From JAZDFH01 sp043808035 (GTDB lineage Bacteria > Patescibacteriota > Minisyncoccia > UBA6257 > Colwellbacteraceae), in NCBI GenBank assembly GCA_043808035.1, contig JAZDFH010000043.1, positions 1 to 25,388 on the forward strand: a stretch of DNA of 25,388 nucleotides. The letters run 5' to 3'. The position numbers and the translations under genes are program-made. Below the pieces are notes generated by a model, which saw only the letters and a list, made by a program, of their open reading frames with translations, ran no database searches and was not told where the DNA came from. Below, piece after piece: positions 22,299-25,388 of the stretch. The first letter of the stretch is position 1; each line of letters starts with the position of its first letter.

Positions 22299-22988
22299 AT
22301 GCAGCATACATTTGGAAAAACAATTATTATCGGTCTCGGTGGTTCAGTGATGTATCCGGAAACAATTGATACTGCATTCCTCAAAAAATTTAATGCTTTT
22401 GTACGAAAACGGTTAGATAATAACCGTTTTATTATTGTTGTTGGCGGCGGTCGTACAGCTCGTATTTATCAAGAGGCAGCAGCAAAGGTGGTAAAAACAA
22501 GCAATGAAGATAAAGATTGGCTTGGTATTCATGCCACGCGAGCAAACGGACATTTATTGCGAGCAATTTTTGCTGATGTTGCTGATCCGACAGTTATTGA
22601 TGTACGTGGGAAAATCCAAAAATTGCAGTATCCCATAACAATTGCCGCAGGATGGCGTCCGGGTTGGTCAACCGATTATGTAGCTGTCGCCCTTGCTGAG
22701 GATTTCAATATTAAAGAAGTTATTGCGGCAGGGAAACCTGACTATATTTACGACAAAGATCCATCGAAATATAAAAATGCAAAACCGTTTGATTATCTTT
22801 TGTGGTCCGAATATCGCGCAATGATACCTAATGAGTGGATACCTGGAGCTCATGCCCCAATTGATACCGTCGCTGCAAAAGCAGCGGCAGAAGCTCATAA
22901 AACAGTCATTGTTATAAACCCGAAAGACTTCCTCAACTTTGGTAATCTTTTGGCAGGCAAGAATTTTAAAGGCACTGTCGTCTTTTAG
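22299..22988 (+). CDS. pyrH: UMP kinase-like amino-acid-kinase-fold protein
   Basis: 229 aa from ATG 22299 (a GTG is one codon earlier). UMP kinase makes UDP from UMP for RNA and cell-wall precursors. The pattern KTIIIGLGGSVMYPE (7-21) is the start of the amino-acid-kinase fold, IIVVGGGRTARIYQE is the phosphate loop, and AAGWRPGWSTDYVAVALAE (about 116-134) and AGKPDYIYDKDPSKYKNAKPFDYL (about 145-168) match UMP kinases, where the last segment reads 'DGVY..DP...P.A'. The size and blocks resemble the archaeal-type more than the E. coli-type PyrH. Its own promoter overlaps the upstream terminator. Confidence 0.85.
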   Translation: MQHTFGKTIIIGLGGSVMYPETIDTAFLKKFNAFVRKRLDNNRFIIVVGGGRTARIYQEAAAKVVKTSNEDKDWLGIHATRANGHLLRAIFADVADPTVIDVRGKIQKLQYPITIAAGWRPGWSTDYVAVALAEDFNIKEVIAAGKPDYIYDKDPSKYKNAKPFDYLLWSEYRAMIPNEWIPGAHAPIDTVAAKAAAEAHKTVIVINPKDFLNFGNLLAGKNFKGTVVF

Positions 22989-23010
22989 AGTTTATAGAAG
23001 TCTCTTAGCC

Positions 23011-23039
23011 TTGTCCCGTTGTACCAGAGGCCGTATAAT
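23011..23039 (+). promoter_or_regulatory. Promoter upstream of tRNA-Ser
   Basis: TTGTCC at 23011-23016, 17 bases and a consensus TATAAT at 23034-23039. The start would be near 23046, 93 bases before the tRNA. A weaker, closer alternative is TTGTTG (23092-23097), 17 bases, TAATCT (23115-23120). Confidence 0.6.
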
Positions 23040-23046
23040 GCAAAAG

Positions 23047-23068
23047 AAGCGGTATACAGTCGCTTTTT
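23047..23068 (+). terminator. Short hairpin with T-run, possible pyrH terminator
   Basis: AAGCG at 23047-23051 pairs with CGCTT at 23061-23065, followed by TTT. It would end pyrH transcripts, but it lies just after the likely start of the tRNA-Ser transcript. Confidence 0.4.
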
Positions 23069-23138
23069 ATACAAAAAGAGGTATTAGATTCTTGTTGGTA
23101 GACAGGGGATTGAATAATCTCTTTTTTTCAATAATAAA

Positions 23139-23228
<90 letters not shown>

Positions 23229-23277
23229 GATTACCAAGTTAGAACCGAAGTAAAATAAGGATATTTAAACCAGAGTC

Positions 23278-23961
23278 ATGCCCGAATTCACTTTTACAAA
23301 AGAAATACTCACATCATTTATTGGAACATTATTTGCTCTTTTGTCGGCGGGGTTTGTTTGGCTTATAAAATCGGCTTATGAAAAGCATAGATCAGAAGTG
23401 CTTGCCTTGGCAAAATTTGAGAGAGTATTTGCAAACAATCTTACGATCTTAAAAGATAATTTTGATTTTCTTGATAAGTGGATTGCTTCTCTTAAAAACA
23501 ATTGTCCATACAGCTTTCACTTTGAGAACTACTATATTAACGAAGAAGAAACCTATAAAATTAGCAATTTAGGATTGATAAATCGGTTGCTCTCTGTAAA
23601 TTACATGTTACGAAGAACTGGTCTTGATTTTGCCAATATTTATAAAAATTATTGGGAAGTAATTTTTAAAATTGATTCTATACAGGATGAGGTGCGAAAG
23701 GAGCAAAACCTGAAGACTTATCACGAGAATATCCTGGTAAACCTTGAACAGATGAAGCAAGGTTATGAAGTAATTAAAAACAGTGTAGTTGATGTTGTTG
23801 CTTACATTCGGGCCGTCAATAAAGTAAGGCGACAGTCACTTTTTGGATATATAAGTTTCTTGTTTGTAGATGTTTTTCCGAGAGTCACAAAGAATTCTAT
23901 AGAAAAAGAAGTGGCAATTTTAAGGAAGAATATTGAAAGAAATGAGAAAAAATCAAAATAA
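23278..23961 (+). CDS. Membrane-anchored protein of unknown function (cassette gene 1)
   Basis: 227 aa; not recognised. One hydrophobic segment near the N-terminus (about 12-31, FIGTLFALLSAGFVWLIKSA) is followed by a mostly helical, charged region (about 33-200) with KFERVFANNLTILKDNFDFLDKW and QDEVRKEQNLKTYHENILV, which may form coiled coils. The tail (about 190-205, SLFGYISFLFVDVFP) is moderately hydrophobic and may contact the membrane again, and the very end is Lys-rich. It is the first gene after tRNA-Ser, and only two bases separate its stop from the nuclease gene, so the two are surely co-translated. A single-helix membrane protein next to a nuclease recalls the sensor or effector of anti-phage systems, but this is inference only. 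Confidence 0.8.
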   Translation: MPEFTFTKEILTSFIGTLFALLSAGFVWLIKSAYEKHRSEVLALAKFERVFANNLTILKDNFDFLDKWIASLKNNCPYSFHFENYYINEEETYKISNLGLINRLLSVNYMLRRTGLDFANIYKNYWEVIFKIDSIQDEVRKEQNLKTYHENILVNLEQMKQGYEVIKNSVVDVVAYIRAVNKVRRQSLFGYISFLFVDVFPRVTKNSIEKEVAILRKNIERNEKKSK

Positions 23962-23963
23962 TT

Positions 23964-24878
23964 ATGGCATTATTCAAAATTCACAACTCGACAGTTAAAA
24001 AATTGGTCGCCCGCGACCTCGCTTTAGAGCGTAACCTTCAGGAACTTTTTGAGGCAAATTTGGAAGATATTTTGAACATTACTTTTCTTGCTCATGAATA
24101 CTCAACGAGTTTTGGTGGCAGAATTGATACGCTGGGTATAGATAAAAACGGTTCTCCATGCATTATTGAGTACAAGAAAAACCAAAACGATAATGTTATT
24201 AATCAAGGACTTTCATATTTGCGTTGGCTTCTTGACCACAAAGCCGATTTTGAAATTCTATGCCAAAACAAAAAAATAGATATTGAAATTGACTGGGACT
24301 CACCACGCGTCATTTGCATCGCAGAAAGCTACAACAAATTTGACCTTGATACGGCAGATATTCTGCCAATTAATGTTGAGCTTTTGCGCTATCGCATTTA
24401 CGAAGAGGATATTCTTTATCTCGAACCGGAAAACTACCAAAAAGTGAGAATATCTACCTCCGGCATTGTTAAGAAAGCGAAACTAGGCAAAGAGAAAATC
24501 GAGCGATTGCAAAAAACTTATTCCGTCGAAGATCACCTCAAAGATATAAGCAAGGAAGCTGTCGCGTTATTCCATAGTTTGCGCGAAAAAATTCTTGCTC
24601 TCGACGAAAACATTATTGAAGAGGCAAAGGCAAAATATATTGCCTATAAAACTTCAACAAATTTCACCGATATTGTTGTAAAGCAATATGGACTAAAAAT
24701 TTTTCTAAATGTAAAAAGCGGACAATTAAGTGACCCGCAAAGTTTGGCTCGCGACCTCACAAAACCAAAAACTATCGGCCATTGGGGTAACGGTGACTAT
24801 GAAGTTAAACTAGAGAAAGAAAGCGAGCTTGAAGCTGTATTTGTGCTTATCAAGCAAAGCTACGATTTGAATAAATAA
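23964..24878 (+). CDS. PD-(D/E)XK nuclease with DUF5655-like C-terminal domain (cassette gene 2)
   Basis: 304 aa. GGRIDTLGIDKNGSPCIIEYKKNQ (51-74) is the core of a PD-(D/E)XK nuclease: Asp55, Glu69 and Lys71 are the expected metal and catalytic residues. It resembles the NucS/DUF91 group, with NQGLSYLRWL after it. The second half (about 195-300; LREKILALDENIIEEAKAKYIAYKTSTNF, then VKSGQLSDP, GHWGNGDYEVKL) is the DUF5655 fold, which often follows such a domain. Substrate is DNA by family, but the preference is unknown. The start ATG is two bases after the upstream stop. Codon use is like the neighbours. Confidence 0.85.
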   Translation: MALFKIHNSTVKKLVARDLALERNLQELFEANLEDILNITFLAHEYSTSFGGRIDTLGIDKNGSPCIIEYKKNQNDNVINQGLSYLRWLLDHKADFEILCQNKKIDIEIDWDSPRVICIAESYNKFDLDTADILPINVELLRYRIYEEDILYLEPENYQKVRISTSGIVKKAKLGKEKIERLQKTYSVEDHLKDISKEAVALFHSLREKILALDENIIEEAKAKYIAYKTSTNFTDIVVKQYGLKIFLNVKSGQLSDPQSLARDLTKPKTIGHWGNGDYEVKLEKESELEAVFVLIKQSYDLNK

Positions 24879-24883
24879 GCATT

Positions 24884-25252
24884 ATGCCAAGACGTAAAAC
24901 GATAAATAAAACTAACATAAAAAGGCTTGCCGGCATTCCTGCTTTTGATGCATGGGTTTCTTTTACCTGTTTGAGATGCTCTCACAGAAATAATTTAAGT
25001 GTTGGTAAAAATCTTTTGAATCCGAGCGAGGCGTACGAAAACGCACTCTGGAAATGTGAAAAATGCGGATTTATTCACAGTAAAAGTTCCGATTTACCTG
25101 AGAAGGACTTAGCCGGTAAGAATTTGCCATTCAAGGAATGGGGCAAAAAGATTACGACTCATACTTCCGTGGCGACACAAAGGTTTTGGAAAGCATTTTT
25201 TACTATTGCCACCGAATACCATAGTTCTTACTGGAAACAGTGCAATACCTAG
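24884..25252 (+). CDS. Zinc-ribbon protein, possibly truncated (cassette gene 3)
   Basis: 122 aa; not recognised. Two CxxC pairs, CLRC (29-32) and CEKC (58-61), about 26 residues apart would bind one zinc ion. The N-terminus is basic (MPRRKTINKTNIKR). A helical stretch (about 82-115) follows. The protein ends WKQCNT, and a Cys three residues from the end looks like the first half of another CxxC pair, so the family may normally be longer. The start is five bases after the nuclease stop, so it belongs to the same operon. A hairpin terminator lies 48 bases after the stop. DNA or RNA binding is a guess. Confidence 0.7.
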   Translation: MPRRKTINKTNIKRLAGIPAFDAWVSFTCLRCSHRNNLSVGKNLLNPSEAYENALWKCEKCGFIHSKSSDLPEKDLAGKNLPFKEWGKKITTHTSVATQRFWKAFFTIATEYHSSYWKQCNT

Positions 25253-25300
25253 TCTTGTCCAACACACAAGTAGCCTGAAATAAAAACCCATTCCAACACA

Positions 25301-25325
25301 AAAAGGAGCTGAAAGCTCCTTTTTG
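25301..25325 (+). terminator. Terminator of the three-gene cassette
   Basis: AAAAGGAGCT at 25301-25310 pairs with AGCTCCTTTT at 25314-25323 around a GAA loop, with T's following. Confidence 0.9.
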
Positions 25326-25329
25326 CTGG

Positions 25330-25380
25330 GTGATTATCATACCATGAGTATTAATGACAATAACAATGAACGATAATCAC
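25330..25380. repeat. Nine-base inverted repeat at the right edge
   Basis: GTGATTATC at 25330-25338 and GATAATCAC at 25372-25380 are perfect inverse copies 33 bases apart. A nine-codon frame from ATG 25344 lies between them. It could be an operator, an end of the cassette or chance. Confidence 0.35.
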
Positions 25381-25388
25381 ATTACGAG

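Overview
The window looks like a chromosomal piece from an uncultured, AT-rich bacterium with a small genome, most likely a Candidate Phyla Radiation (Patescibacteria, Parcubacteria-like) member. This is an inference from general gene style: an Obg without its C-terminal domain, a UDG-superfamily protein of a type I associate with that group, short intergenic gaps, and almost no Shine-Dalgarno sequences. TGA is used as an ordinary stop codon, so the recoded Gracilibacteria/Absconditabacteria are unlikely.

Layout. 1-484: the end of an IS5-type insertion sequence lies against a broken L,D-transpeptidase gene. 577-2201: a secreted SGNH-hydrolase-like protein and an orphan SUKH/SMI1 protein. 4404-2303 (minus): a run of TPR protein, uracil-DNA-glycosylase-family protein and ATP-grasp ligase. 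4486-4997: a small unknown gene with its own strong promoter, structured leader and terminator. 6459-5075 (minus): a DEAD-box RNA helicase whose leader folds into a long hairpin over its own start region. 6573-6884 (minus): two very small genes. 8833-6985 (minus): a tandem pair of M14 carboxypeptidase-like proteins, one intact and one that has lost active-site residues. 10252-8902 (minus): a FabB-type ketoacyl-ACP synthase. 10399-11800: an IS element, the 3' stub of a large serine recombinase, and the tRNA-Asn gene that the stub runs into, which together look like the ruins of an integrative element. From 11871 to 22988 there are mostly core genes: AI-2E-type permease, obg, a P1B-type ATPase with a thioredoxin-like protein, rmuC, a nucleotidyltransferase, groES-groEL, lemA-htpX and pyrH. 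23139-25325: tRNA-Ser followed by a tight three-gene cassette (membrane-anchored coiled-coil-like protein, PD-(D/E)XK nuclease with DUF5655-like tail, zinc-ribbon protein), the best candidate for an undescribed accessory system.

How it works together. Several genes have promoters whose expected transcription start lies within about 3-16 nt of the start codon (SGNH gene, carboxypeptidase pair, obg, P1B ATPase, groES, pyrH), which points to widespread leaderless or near-leaderless translation. Against that background three genes stand out for long leaders: the 116-aa unknown gene and the RNA helicase (both structured) and fabB (a classical Shine-Dalgarno, probably a sign of transfer). Protein quality control (GroESL, HtpX, LemA) and envelope functions (P1B ATPase, thioredoxin-like protein, carboxypeptidases) dominate the core part. 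The accessory parts sit at the left edge, next to tRNA-Asn and downstream of tRNA-Ser.
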